42,870 nucleotides of DNA from Candidatus Poribacteria bacterium (GCA_003635255.1 PYJC01000004.1:1-42870); one strand, 5' to 3'; shown: positions 32,584 through 40,744, counted from the first letter of the stretch. Numbers and translations are program-made. The notes: generated by a model not told the origin, from the sequence alone.

Positions 32584-33699
32584 TTAAATTTTCCCCTCGC
32601 GTATCGTTAGTACTGCCTTCAATTTTTGATTCCCGATAAATTTTGTTCCGTGCGCGTCAAAGAATTCAAATTCACCCTCAAGGACTTCAAACACAGCGAC
32701 ATCAGCGACGGTTCCGATGTTCAAGTTACCGAGTTGCGTCTCGCGTTGGATAGCCTTCGCGGCACTGAGGGTCGCCTTGTCAATCACGTCTGCAAGCGAT
32801 AAACCTAAGTGCATCAACTTCGATAACGTTGTCGGTAGATCGTAGACGGGACCGTTGATATTTCCGGTGTGTAGATCGGTGCTAATAACATCGGAGATAA
32901 AACCTTGCTCCATCGCGCGTTGCGCGATTTCATAATGAAAACTTCCAGCACCGTGACCGACATCAAAAATAATGCCATCCTCGCGTGCCTTCCATGCCTC
33001 AGGGATCACTCTACCCTTTTCGTCAACGATATTATCACCGTTCCCTTGAAAACAGTGCGTAATCACATCGCCGGGACGTAGTAATCCCAATATATCGGGA
33101 AGCGGCACTCCGGCACCGATATGGCACATGACGGACGTACCTGCGCGTTCAGCGGCTTCAATGGCACATCTCAGTGGCTCAACACCGTTATCGCCAACCT
33201 GTCCTTTGCCTTGACGCACTTTGACCCCGACGGTGATGTCGCGATGCTGTTGTAACGTCTCTGCGACGCGCCCTGGGTCCGCGTAAGCCATATCAAACAT
33301 TTCACCTACCGGTCCGTAGACGAGTCCAATGCCGGAGATATGGATATAGGTGAGGATATTTGTCTGTGCGGGTTCGGCGATGAATTCTCGGAACCCCGGG
33401 AATGTCACCCAACTCGGGCTCCCAGCATCCACAACAGTAGTTGTTCCAGCCGTTGGGCAGACAGCATCGGGTCTGATACCCCATGTCGTTACGCCATAAT
33501 AGACGTGTGTGTGAATATCGACAAGTCCGGGTGTTACATATTTATCCTTGACAGAAACGGTCTGCGTTGCTGTATTTTCGGGAATGTCTGATTGAATCGC
33601 TGCGATGACACCGTCGGCAATTGCCACATCACGCACGGCGTTCAAACCTTGGGCAGCATCAATAACAGTGCCGCCTTTCAGTAGGATGTCATACTTCAT
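32584..33699 (-). CDS. Amidohydrolase / deacetylase family metallohydrolase
   Basis: The 371-residue protein belongs to the dihydroorotase-like amidohydrolases. The metal-binding HTH (His63, His65 in GLVDIHTHVYYG), the probable carboxylated Lys in VGVKVRQGKG (about 158), the His in MCHIGAG and THCFQG, and the Asp in STDLHTG are present. N- and C-terminal segments of the beta-sandwich are recognisable. It probably hydrolyses a cyclic or N-acyl amide; the substrate is not known. It starts MKYDILLKGGTVID, preceded by a heptanucleotide repeat element rather than a clear SD. It stands alone, next to queE in the same direction. Related proteins in this subfamily are annotated as deacetylases or dihydroorotase-like. 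Confidence 0.88.
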   Translation of the reverse strand: MKYDILLKGGTVIDAAQGLNAVRDVAIADGVIAAIQSDIPENTATQTVSVKDKYVTPGLVDIHTHVYYGVTTWGIRPDAVCPTAGTTTVVDAGSPSWVTFPGFREFIAEPAQTNILTYIHISGIGLVYGPVGEMFDMAYADPGRVAETLQQHRDITVGVKVRQGKGQVGDNGVEPLRCAIEAAERAGTSVMCHIGAGVPLPDILGLLRPGDVITHCFQGNGDNIVDEKGRVIPEAWKAREDGIIFDVGHGAGSFHYEIAQRAMEQGFISDVISTDLHTGNINGPVYDLPTTLSKLMHLGLSLADVIDKATLSAAKAIQRETQLGNLNIGTVADVAVFEVLEGEFEFFDAHGTKFIGNQKLKAVLTIREGKI

Positions 33700-33701
33700 T
33701 T

Positions 33702-33790
33702 TAGTTATCAGTTTTCAGTTATCAGTTTTCAGTTACAAGATGTTTTTGACGGTATTAATATCCTCTTTAATCAATGACTGACAATTGACG
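33702..33790. repeat. Paired CAGTTAT/CAGTTTT repeat element
   Basis: AGTTATCAGTTTTCAGTTAT then CAGTTTTCAGTTA (33702-33735) is 4.6 heptanucleotide units. An opposed, weaker arm (33766-33790: TCAATGACTGACAATTGACG) follows. It abuts the start codon of the amidohydrolase gene. Confidence 0.75.
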
Positions 33791-33836
33791 ACCAGGCATC
33801 CATAAGGTTGAGCCCCAGAGATCATCCACAGTAAAG

Positions 33837-34517
33837 TTAGACACCCCGTTTATCACCCCAGATGTCCACATGTACACGTGGCGAATAACGATATCCGTTC
33901 TCTTTGCAGAGGTTGACCAACCATTCCTGTTTCTGTTGTAGCACAGCAGGCGTTGTTCCCTGCGGCATCAACAGAATCGTTTCGGCGGGAATACCGATTT
34001 CTTTTTCTAAGATTTGGATCTCAGCCAAATCTTCAGGCGTATCCACAACAAACTTCACTTGGCACGGATACATATCTAAAAACTTGCGAATGACATCCGG
34101 TTGGATACGTTCGCGTTCATGGCGTTTAAAAAAGCGGTTGTCCGTCGGTGGATTGGAATTGCGTAATTTGGGACTCATCGAGATGAGATGCGCTGCGACC
34201 TCTACAAAAAGTGTAGCGTTCGTTTCAATCGTGATGTGATGTCCACGTTTATCGAGTTCATGACAGAGTTCCATCAACGCCTCGGGCTGAATAAAAGGTT
34301 CGCCACCGGTAATAACGACGTGTTTACACTTGTATTGTGTGATCGCGGCAACGCTTTCATCAACGGTAATATCCCGGTCTTCAGGTTCCCAAGATGTGTA
34401 AGGTGTATCACACCAAACACATCTCAGATTGCAATAACTCGTTCGGAAAAAAACAGAGGGGACACCGATGAGCTGCCCTTCACCCTGAATTGTATGGAAG
34501 AGTTCGCTGAATTTCAT
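33837..34517 (-). CDS. queE: 7-carboxy-7-deazaguanine synthase
   Basis: QueE is a radical SAM enzyme that makes the 7-deazaguanine core used for queuosine and related bases. The 226 residues include the family's first segment FHTIQGEGQLIGVPSVFFR and the cluster motif CX3CX2C (Cys29, Cys33, Cys36 in CNLRCVWCDTPYTSW), plus ITGGEP (SAM site) and PQGTT. The end (RYSPRVHVDIWGDKRGV) is typical. No other queuosine genes (queC, queD, queF) lie in the window, so it is separated from its pathway. No preQ1-type riboswitch was recognised upstream, only a long imperfect hairpin at 34542-34592. The start ATG lacks a clear SD. Confidence 0.95.
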   Translation of the reverse strand: MKFSELFHTIQGEGQLIGVPSVFFRTSYCNLRCVWCDTPYTSWEPEDRDITVDESVAAITQYKCKHVVITGGEPFIQPEALMELCHELDKRGHHITIETNATLFVEVAAHLISMSPKLRNSNPPTDNRFFKRHERERIQPDVIRKFLDMYPCQVKFVVDTPEDLAEIQILEKEIGIPAETILLMPQGTTPAVLQQKQEWLVNLCKENGYRYSPRVHVDIWGDKRGV

Positions 34518-34541
34518 TTTTTTTAAGTATGAACTTCTGCT

Positions 34542-34592
34542 CGGTTTTGTTTCCCTTTCCCAGTAACAGGTGGGAACCCCTGTCCAAAACCG
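34542..34592. terminator. Imperfect inverted repeat between the VOC gene and queE
   Basis: CGGTTTTG (34542-34549) and CAAAACCG (34585-34592) form an outer stem. ACAGG..GGG and CCC.CCTGT (34566-34583) form an inner one. It may be the VOC gene terminator or a queE leader structure. Confidence 0.4.
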
Positions 34593-34669
34593 ATTTTCGA
34601 TTCAACAGGCTACCATGGGTTCAGTCAAAATAGATGTGATGCGTATGCGGGCGTGCTTGTGGCGAAGGG

Positions 34670-35041
34670 TTACGCCTCAATGAGTTCAATTTGAACATTA
34701 TCGGGTCCCTTGAAGAATGCCATCATGAGCCCTTGCGGTTTCAGGTCTTCAAGTTCTGCGCCTTTCGCTTGGAGTTTTGCGACTTCCGCATCGAGATCTT
34801 CTACAGTGAAAGCGAGTTGATAGACCCCCCAGCGTGGATTACCACTGGTGTCCTCGACTTCCATAGCACCTAACTTCGGTGAGAGGAAAATCCGTTCCCC
34901 ACCGATATCCATACGGACGATTTTTAAGCCACGGACTTCAACGGTTTCGTCAACTTTTCCATCAAACATCTCTTCGTAATAGCGAACTGCGCCTTCGAGA
35001 TCTTCGCAGCGGAGATGCACGTGGTGAAATGTAAATGCCAT
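34670..35041 (-). CDS. VOC superfamily (glyoxalase-like) protein
   Basis: The 123-residue single-domain protein starts at the ATG at 35041, with an AAAGGAAA SD; the longer frame to 35143 is not supported. It carries two beta-alpha-beta-beta-beta modules: HHVHLRCEDLEGAVRYYEEMF, IVRMDIGGERIFLSPK, then WGVYQLAFTVEDLDAEVAKL and FFKGPDNVQIELIEA. Likely metal ligands are His7 or His9, Gln and the C-terminal Glu. Members include glyoxalases, dioxygenases and resistance proteins, so the reaction cannot be fixed. It stands alone, with no linked genes. Cytoplasmic. Confidence 0.85.
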   Translation of the reverse strand: MAFTFHHVHLRCEDLEGAVRYYEEMFDGKVDETVEVRGLKIVRMDIGGERIFLSPKLGAMEVEDTSGNPRWGVYQLAFTVEDLDAEVAKLQAKGAELEDLKPQGLMMAFFKGPDNVQIELIEA

Positions 35042-35646
35042 TATTAAAATTTCCTTTCTTTGAAAAAAGCGCGCTACACAAACGCGCATAGCAAAAGATG
35101 ATACGAGATACAAAATTATGACATAATCCTTTGATTGTGTCAAATTGTTTTTTCGACTCCAATTGAATATCCTTTGCCAAAAAGTACCGAGTGCGATGAG
35201 ACAATTATTGCACAGGCTATACGAATATTGTGCCTCATCTGCAATTTCTGCATTCCAACAACATGTAGCGGATTATGGACAGACCTCTATCCGTTTAGTG
35301 TATCTGTTTTTTTATAAGCAGATGCGTGCTGAACCGCTTTCGATAAACCGAGTAGATACTTGTGTTCGGACAATCAACCGTGCGAAATATTCTCGAAATT
35401 TTAAGCGGATAACATAAACGCTTCACTCATTTGAGGAATTGGCACGAAACTTGCTCACAATCATTGTGATTTCATTTTTTTTTGAAGAAGCATTATGACA
35501 GTGAGTTTAACTTCTCGATAGATGTTTAGTACCATTGTACCAGATTTCCGTAAACAAATACCTAAAATAAACGTTAAAGTGTTGTATACACCCAGAAAAG
35601 TCAGTTAACATCTCAACTATTTTGGTATACAAAATAAGGAGGAATT
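35042..35646 (+). promoter_or_regulatory. 605-base gap: sigma-54 promoter, no gene
   Basis: A frame at 35145-35417 has no start signal or recognisable product, and I see no gene. The main feature is a sigma-54 promoter (35439-35455). Further on, TGTATACA (35583-35590) and GGTATACAAAA (35624-35634) surround the region just before the first STAS gene. Confidence 0.6.
35439..35455 (+). promoter_or_regulatory. Sigma-54 promoter upstream of the STAS genes
   Basis: TTGGCACGAAACTTGCT matches the consensus TTGGCACGNNNNTTGCW at every defined position, with GG and GC correctly spaced. Transcription would start near 35466, about 180 bases before the STAS start at 35647. Activation would need an enhancer-binding protein; none is in the window. 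Confidence 0.7.
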
Positions 35647-35988
35647 ATGGCAACTCAAATCCGCAAGGAAAATAACGTCACGATTTTGGAACCGAGTGGA
35701 AGAATAGTGGGACACGCCGTATCCGAGTTACGGCAAACAATCCTGCCAGACATAGAAGCATCTGAGACACCACGCATTCTCATCAATTTGGAGAACGTTA
35801 ATATGATGGACAGCGGAGGACTTGGTGTGCTTATGGAGGCACGTACCATCGCTTCACGCAAGGACGGTCGTATTGGTGTCATCAACGTTGGCAAACACAT
35901 TAAAAATTTGATTGTTCTCAGTCGAATCGTTAGCCTCTTTGAACATTACGACAGCGAAGAGGAGGCGATTTCCGCACTATCCACCTAA
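35647..35988 (+). CDS. STAS-domain anti-sigma-factor antagonist, copy 1
   Basis: The 113-residue protein is one STAS domain of the SpoIIAA/RsbV type, which releases a sigma factor by binding its anti-sigma factor. Typical elements are VTILEPSGRIVGH, the RILINLENVNMMDSGGLGVL segment with the phosphorylatable Ser56, and the C-terminal helix SLFEHYDSEEEAISAL. The SD GGAGG precedes the ATG by about seven bases. It is likely the first of three paralogues and the one nearest to the sigma-54 promoter. No anti-sigma kinase or sigma factor gene lies next to it, so its partner is elsewhere. Cytoplasmic. Confidence 0.93.
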   Translation: MATQIRKENNVTILEPSGRIVGHAVSELRQTILPDIEASETPRILINLENVNMMDSGGLGVLMEARTIASRKDGRIGVINVGKHIKNLIVLSRIVSLFEHYDSEEEAISALST

Positions 35989-36013
35989 AACCTAAGGTCT
36001 TGTAGCATCTCAG

Positions 36014-36036
36014 ATGGGGTGGTATCACCATCCCAT
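36014..36036 (+). terminator. Hairpin after STAS copy 1
   Basis: ATGGGGTGGT (36014-36023) pairs with ACCATCCCAT (36027-36036), with one G-U pair. The T-tract is weak, so termination may be partial. Confidence 0.55.
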
Positions 36037-36060
36037 TGGTTCTCATTCTGAAAACGAAAT

Positions 36061-36106
36061 AAAAAACGAACTTTTTCTGATCCGATCGGACTAAGATAAC
36101 GAATAC
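36061..36106 (+). promoter_or_regulatory. Block conserved upstream of STAS copies 2 and 3
   Basis: AAAAAACGAACTTTTTCTGA and the following ATCCGATCGGACTAAGATAA resemble 37108-37154 over about 45 bases. CGATCG is at its centre in both. It sits 88 bases before STAS copy 2 and may be a shared promoter or operator. Confidence 0.55.
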
Positions 36107-36193
36107 TTCAATATAAATATTTAAATCGCGTAAAGTTAAAAGACAAGTAAATAAACAATTAAAAGTTCCTGTAAAATAAACAAGGAGTAAATC

Positions 36194-36535
36194 ATGATTA
36201 CCAAAATTCGCCAACAAGACGGCATCGCAATCGTGGAACCCAATGGCAAAATAATGGGACCTGCAGCATCGGAATTATGGGACGCGATCTCGCCGCAGAT
36301 AGCGGCTTCCGATACACCCCGCATCCTCATCAATTTCGAGAACGTCAATAGAGTCGACAGTTCAGGGCTCGGGGCCCTCATGATCGCCCGTGCCGCTGTA
36401 GCACGCAAGAAAGGTCGTGTTGGGGTCATCAATGTCAGCAAACACATCAACAACCTGATTGTTCTGAGCCGACTCGCGAGCCTCTTTGAAAGATTCGACA
36501 GCGAGGCTGCCGCAGTTTCTGCGTTAGCAGCCTAA
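36194..36535 (+). CDS. STAS-domain anti-sigma-factor antagonist, copy 2
   Basis: The 113-residue paralogue of the protein at 35647 has the same length and layout: IAIVEPNGKIMGP, RILINFENVNRVDSSGLGAL with Ser56, and SLFERFDSEAAAVSAL. A good AAGGAG SD precedes the ATG. The residue after the phospho-serine differs from that in copies 1 and 3 (Ser instead of Gly or Glu), which could affect phosphorylation or partner choice. Its own upstream block and a strong terminator at 36562-36588 suggest that it is a separate transcription unit. Its partner is not encoded nearby. Confidence 0.93.
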   Translation: MITKIRQQDGIAIVEPNGKIMGPAASELWDAISPQIAASDTPRILINFENVNRVDSSGLGALMIARAAVARKKGRVGVINVSKHINNLIVLSRLASLFERFDSEAAAVSALAA

Positions 36536-36561
36536 AACTTAAAATTCTGGACATTTCATAA

Positions 36562-36588
36562 GGGAGTGGTTTTACCGCTCCCTTTTTT
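36562..36588 (+). terminator. Rho-independent terminator after STAS copy 2
   Basis: GGGAGTGGT (36562-36570) pairs with ACCGCTCCC (36574-36582), followed by TTTTTT. Confidence 0.85.
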
Positions 36589-36668
36589 GTTTTGCCCACA
36601 TCCGTAGTTATTCGCTTATGTAGGAAGCTCCTACATTTTCTGGAGTCCAAACTGCTTTTCTACCCAAT

Positions 36669-36784
36669 TAGGACTTACGCAGCGTCCTTTGCTGGGCGGG
36701 GTTTAAAACCTTGAAAAAATACCCAAGCAAAAACCCAGCGGCGTGCGGATCGTAGATCTTCATCAGCAAATTGCGTAAGTCCTA
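36669..36784. mobile_element. Small MITE-like element with 13-bp inverted ends, copy 2
   Basis: TAGGACTTACGCA (36669-36681) and TGCGTAAGTCCTA (36772-36784) are a perfect 13-bp inverted pair around 90 bases with no ORF. Inside lie GGCGGGGTTT, as in copy 1, and TACCCAAGCAAAAACCC (36720-36736), an inverted copy of the TTGCTTGGG repeat that seems to be nested within it. Confidence 0.75.
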
Positions 36785-37107
36785 CCAATTTATTTTCGGA
36801 TTTTACTATAACATACGAATTTCCTTTCTTTATTTTTGGATTTTACGTGTAATCCTTCAAATCGCGATCTATCAGAAAAAACGCTAATTTTGGGTTGGCT
36901 ATGCCAATAAACCGTATTTTTTTCGATTTTTCTAAAAATTTTGCACCCTTTTTGCTAACGAAGCGCGTCATTAACAATTGAAAGCCTCGCTAATCGGCAA
37001 ATAAACTGGAACAAAAACAGATGTCCGTAGCATTTGTCGGACAAAAGAGTGGGTGAATTAAATGGCGAGACTTGACGCAACACGTGGATATGTATAAGAT
37101 ACTCTCT
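36785..37107. other. Intergenic stretch with no gene
   Basis: No ORF of substance, RNA gene or terminator was recognised in this AT-rich part of the gap between STAS copies 2 and 3. GGATTTTAC occurs twice (about 36797 and 36836). Confidence 0.5.
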
Positions 37108-37154
37108 AAAAAAACGAACTTTTTTCGATCGTATCTGACTAAACTATCAAATAC
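37108..37154 (+). promoter_or_regulatory. Conserved block upstream of STAS copy 3
   Basis: AAAAAAACGAACTTTTTTCG and the following ATCGTATCTGACTAAACTAT correspond to the block at 36061-36106. It lies about 70 bases before the start. Confidence 0.55.
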
Positions 37155-37225
37155 CTAAAGTCAACCTTCAAATAGTGTGACAATTGACAACGCGAATGTT
37201 CTCTAAAATAAAAAGGGAGTAACTC

Positions 37226-37567
37226 ATGACTACTAAAATTCGTCAGCAAAACGGCATCACAATTTTGGAACCCAACGGAAAACTCATCGGACCCTCCGTA
37301 TCAGCATTACGGGCAGCACTTTCGCCGGAATTAGAAATATCCGATTCACCGCGTATCCTCATTAATTTCAAGAACGTCAATAAAATCGACAGTGAAGGAC
37401 TCGGGGCTTTGATGGGTGTCCGTGCCGTTACAGCACGCAAGAAAGGTCGTATCGGAGTCGTCAATGTTGGGAAACAGATCAAAAATCTGATTGTTCTCAG
37501 CCGACTGGTGCGTGTCTTTGAACATTACGACAGCGAGGACGCTGCGGTTTCCGCACTGTCCGTCTAA
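37226..37567 (+). CDS. STAS-domain anti-sigma-factor antagonist, copy 3
   Basis: The third 113-residue paralogue has ITILEPNGKLIGP, RILINFKNVNKIDSEGLGAL with Ser56, and RVFEHYDSEDAAVSAL. It is closer to copy 2 in its N-terminal half and to copy 1 in the EHYDSE helix, so recombination among copies is possible. GGGAG precedes the ATG. A terminator follows at 37596-37625. As with the other two, no sigma or anti-sigma gene lies beside it. The three may respond to different kinases or act on the same one. Confidence 0.93.
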   Translation: MTTKIRQQNGITILEPNGKLIGPSVSALRAALSPELEISDSPRILINFKNVNKIDSEGLGALMGVRAVTARKKGRIGVVNVGKQIKNLIVLSRLVRVFEHYDSEDAAVSALSV

Positions 37568-37595
37568 AAATCCAAAATTCTATAGTATCTCAACC

Positions 37596-37625
37596 GGGGG
37601 TGGTTTACCACCCCCACTTTTTTTC
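37596..37625 (+). terminator. Rho-independent terminator after STAS copy 3
   Basis: GGGGGTGG (37596-37603) pairs with CCACCCCC (37608-37615), followed by ACTTTTTTT. Confidence 0.85.
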
Positions 37626-37640
37626 TCAGCGTTCGTTCAA

Positions 37641-37746
37641 TAAAAATCGTGACCACAGTGCTTCGCAGTGAGAATCCTACAGCAATTAGTCGTCAGCCAT
37701 CGGTAGTCAGCGGTCAGTAAAAATCGCGACCACAGGTCGCTCCTAC
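37641..37746. repeat. Composite repeat: GCGACCACAGG element split by a heptanucleotide repeat
   Basis: AAAATCGTGACCACA (37643) and AAAATCGCGACCACAGGTCG (37730) flank CTTCGCAGTGAGAATCCTAC and a TCGTCAGCCATCGGTAGTCA array. The right part has a perfect GCGACC / GGTCGC hairpin and belongs to the TGTAGGAGCGA family also seen at 42241. Confidence 0.65.
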
Positions 37747-37777
37747 TGCTTCGTCAAATTTGAACTTGTGTGTAGGT

Positions 37778-37834
37778 TTGTAGTAGTGCGATTCACCGCA
37801 CTTCCCAAACGGGCAATAAATTGCCCTACTACGA
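37778..37834. repeat. Three-way-junction palindrome
   Basis: GTAGTAG (37780-37786) pairs with CTACTAC (37826-37832). Between them are two hairpins: GTGCG / CGCAC (37786-37801) and GGGCAAT / ATTGCCC (37811-37826). All arms are perfect, giving a cloverleaf-like structure in a gap with no gene. Confidence 0.75.
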
Positions 37835-37940
37835 ACCGGATCACCCTCAATGTGAAACTTGATAAAGTACTATCGGTTGACAAACGGTTCCATCGCTGGT
37901 ATTATACCCTAAACCCTCCACGACAACATAGGGGCACAAC

Positions 37941-40055
37941 ATGCTACTGGAAAAATGGACGACGCTCCGAACTGAACATATCCACTTACTTGCGGAAGAA
38001 CTCGCGAAGCAGGAGATGCCTGTTATCGCGCAGCTTGAGCCGATAGCCGATTGTGAAGAGTTGATCGCCTTTTCGGAAGCGAATCCGACACCGATCGAAT
38101 TCGCGTCCCAACATCCGGCATGGCGGTTGGAATCCGTCGCGGCGCGCGTTGTTGAGGCGGTTGCAGTCGCTGCACACGAACGGCTTACCGAGTTCGGATA
38201 CCGAGAGCTTACGCGTATTCTGTTAGAACACGCCGCATATCTCTACGTCTATTCCGATGGCGAACCCCGTCCGAGACTCGAAGCTGGGAGTGCTTTGGCG
38301 TTGGTGGGTTGTGTTTGCGTGTCACTCCCACAATCCGAACTCTGGCGATTGGCTGGATTGGGAAGGGTTTCCGCAGCGCTTGCGGAGGTTACGCCCGCGC
38401 CGACAGATTCATATCTTACCCTACCGATTGATGTTGCCTTCTCGCTTGCAAACGAACAAAATCTACCAATTCTGGCATCTGCGATTGACACCTATAACAC
38501 CGTGCTCAAACGGAATTTCACGCTGAAAAACCGTTTTGATTTTCCGCTCAGCGATAGCGATTTTTTGGGTGCACTCAACTTGGATTTTCCGGGGATGGAA
38601 GCCGTGAAATCTGCTGTACTGTCAGACGATCTATCCGGCGCGAAATCAGCGTATACTACCTTCCGCCATCAGTTTCTAAAGGATTTTGTGGGTGAGATTC
38701 GTAACCCCGATGCTGTTCTATTAGAACGGTCCGATACCTATGCCACCGCTAAAACCTATCTGGAGTGTCTGCTTCGGTTATCTATCCATCCGACCCCGGC
38801 TATCAAGGCAACCACAGAAATCGGCATCGCAACGCAACTATTCCCCGAATTCAGGGGGAGTGAGCAACTGGGTATGCTGGCACTGCGCCGCTATAACTGG
38901 ATAACGGATGCTTTTTTCCATACTGACGGGTTTCATAAAGATCGGACACTCCGCGCCCAAGTTGAAGCAATCACCGATTTCACAAGATTTTTATCTGTTT
39001 ACAGAGAAACAGCAGTGCATGCCTACTCCGTTGAAGAAATTCAGACCTTACTTGAAAAGTCGGTGGCGACATGTATTCATTTGAGTCAACCCGATGGTTC
39101 GTTTCCTCCGCTCGGTTCGCTTCCTGCTCCGAACTTCGACATCGTTGAACTTTGCAATATCGCTGATAGCAGTTTCGAGTGTCCCGATACCACTTCACAC
39201 GCGCTCCCTGAGACCGGCTGCCATGTTATGAGGGATTGTTGGGAAGCAGATGCACAATACCTATTTTTCGATGCGCGTCCATCGGAGAAACCCAGTGGCT
39301 TGGGTACATCCAATCTCGCCTTATACGCACACGGACGACAACTGACGACAGGATCCGTGCGCGTGCTTGATGTCCCACCTCTCGAATTCGATCCTCTTGA
39401 TGTGCGGTGGATGACAACCCCGACATTCGATTTTGTCGAAAAATGGGATAAAGCCGTTGATGTCCAGCACAAACGCGCGGGCTTTTATCTTAACGGCGAA
39501 TACTTCATCTTACACGACCTTATCCTCAGTGTGGCAGCGCAGACGCTCGAACAGACTTTCCATCTCGGTGGCGGTATAGACGTTCGTATCAACGCTGATA
39601 CTGGATACGCATGGACACAGGCGGCACGTCGTAGCAATCTCTTTATCGGTGCGACCGGAACGACAGACCTCACAGTTGCATTAGATGCGGACAACGTCAT
39701 CTATCGGAGCCATAAGGCATCGCCAGCGGTATTGAACACGCTTCTTTTCCCGATGAGACCTGGTATCAAAGCGCATCCGGCTCTTTCCACTATCCCAGTA
39801 CATGCGGACGCAGATGTCTTGGCAACAGGGTTCACACTCGAATTGCCGAACACAACAGACACGTTCCTAATCTCGGACGACGGTTTAGCGGAGATGTCGA
39901 CTAGAGATATTACATTCGTCGGCGAATATCTCTTTTTTCGGAGAGAGGCATCGGGCGGTGTTCGATTCATTATGCTGAACGGACGGTTCCTGCAAGTGGG
40001 TCCGCAAGTCCTTGCGGATTTGGATGAACCCCGCGAAAGTTATGTGGATATGTGA
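37941..40055 (+). CDS. Heparinase II/III family protein
   Basis: The 704-residue protein has the layout of heparinase II/III proteins. An N-terminal part is followed by an alpha-toroid (about 190-400, with LDFPGMEAVKSAVLSDDLSG and FFHTDGFHKDRT-like segments). The beta-sandwich C-terminal half (about 420-700) has GLGTSNLALYAHGRQLTTGS, HKRAGFYLNGEYFILHDLIL and FLISDDGLAEMS. Members are polysaccharide lyases for glycosaminoglycans or alginate. No signal peptide is obvious at the ATG at 37941 (AGGGG about seven bases upstream), so it may act inside the cell or start elsewhere. The exact substrate is unknown and catalytic Tyr/His residues could not be placed with certainty. Monocistronic. Confidence 0.8.
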   Translation: MLLEKWTTLRTEHIHLLAEELAKQEMPVIAQLEPIADCEELIAFSEANPTPIEFASQHPAWRLESVAARVVEAVAVAAHERLTEFGYRELTRILLEHAAYLYVYSDGEPRPRLEAGSALALVGCVCVSLPQSELWRLAGLGRVSAALAEVTPAPTDSYLTLPIDVAFSLANEQNLPILASAIDTYNTVLKRNFTLKNRFDFPLSDSDFLGALNLDFPGMEAVKSAVLSDDLSGAKSAYTTFRHQFLKDFVGEIRNPDAVLLERSDTYATAKTYLECLLRLSIHPTPAIKATTEIGIATQLFPEFRGSEQLGMLALRRYNWITDAFFHTDGFHKDRTLRAQVEAITDFTRFLSVYRETAVHAYSVEEIQTLLEKSVATCIHLSQPDGSFPPLGSLPAPNFDIVELCNIADSSFECPDTTSHALPETGCHVMRDCWEADAQYLFFDARPSEKPSGLGTSNLALYAHGRQLTTGSVRVLDVPPLEFDPLDVRWMTTPTFDFVEKWDKAVDVQHKRAGFYLNGEYFILHDLILSVAAQTLEQTFHLGGGIDVRINADTGYAWTQAARRSNLFIGATGTTDLTVALDADNVIYRSHKASPAVLNTLLFPMRPGIKAHPALSTIPVHADADVLATGFTLELPNTTDTFLISDDGLAEMSTRDITFVGEYLFFRREASGGVRFIMLNGRFLQVGPQVLADLDEPRESYVDM

Positions 40056-40092
40056 AAAAATAGGCAGGCACAACGGTTCTATCCAATATGTC

Positions 40093-40677
40093 TTAAGGCG
40101 CGAGGAGATGTGATTCTGTCAAGTATTCTTGTGGTATTGAGCGTTCCCTCGGCAGATAGATTGCAACGGGAATACCAATGCCGTGCAGATATTTGCACAT
40201 CAGAGGACCTACATGTTTCCAGTCTAATCCGCCTAACTCGCACCCCAATGCCGGCATCGCTAAAGATTGAATGCCTTGCTCTTTGAAGTTCCGTTGCACC
40301 CAGTCCAACCCACCTTCAATGTCCTCTAAACGTGAGTTTTCTCTCCATTTCCGCTTTGTTGCAAAAAGCAGAAACCACTTTACAGCATTAGGTGTAGCAA
40401 GATCAGCACCAAAATCTGCTAATTCTTCATCTACGGAACCTTCGCGTTTATAGAGGTACGGTTTTGTTGCAGTGATACGCCTTGACCGGCAGGCATCCTG
40501 ATATGCCACATAAACATCAGGAAATTTTTGCTTGGTACGCAATGCTAACCCTTTACCCATGACGCTTTGGAGATTGACTGGAATTGCCAATGTCTGCAGT
40601 CTCGAGAAAAATAGGTCGCCATCAACAAGCGAAAGATTATCTCCAATCCGCTTTCGGCTGCGGGGCAGGATAGACAT
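40093..40677 (-). CDS. Macro-domain protein (DarG-like)
   Basis: The start chosen is the ATG at 40677, seven bases after AGAGG; the longer frame to 40755 begins with TTG and overlaps the upstream gene. The 194-residue product is one macro domain, with VNLQSVMGKGLALRTKQKFP as the ADP-ribose-binding GxG loop region, KWFLLFATKRKWR and MPALGCELGGLDWKHVGPLM near the end. This resembles DarG-type macro domains and ADP-ribose-phosphatase-like proteins, which remove ADP-ribose from DNA or other targets. The DarT toxin that usually accompanies DarG is not present. It follows an HNH-WYL gene with 67 bases between, and the two are probably co-transcribed. Confidence 0.8.
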   Translation of the reverse strand: MSILPRSRKRIGDNLSLVDGDLFFSRLQTLAIPVNLQSVMGKGLALRTKQKFPDVYVAYQDACRSRRITATKPYLYKREGSVDEELADFGADLATPNAVKWFLLFATKRKWRENSRLEDIEGGLDWVQRNFKEQGIQSLAMPALGCELGGLDWKHVGPLMCKYLHGIGIPVAIYLPRERSIPQEYLTESHLLAP

Positions 40678-40744
40678 GTAGGTTACCTCTGTTCTCAAGA
40701 CGAAACCAAAAGTGTATGAACAATCTCTGGACGCGATTTTCCGG

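Noticed and set aside
34518..34669. preQ1 riboswitch before queE
   Set aside because: Only an imperfect hairpin is present; no preQ1 aptamer sequence was recognised.
35145..35417. 90-residue frame before the sigma-54 site
   Set aside because: No start signals, no recognisable product, and it lies in an AT-rich gap.
37060..37080. TGGCGAGACTTGACGC as a second sigma-54 site before STAS copy 3
   Set aside because: The -12 element is TTGA rather than TTGC and the -24 lacks the CAC, so it is not close enough.
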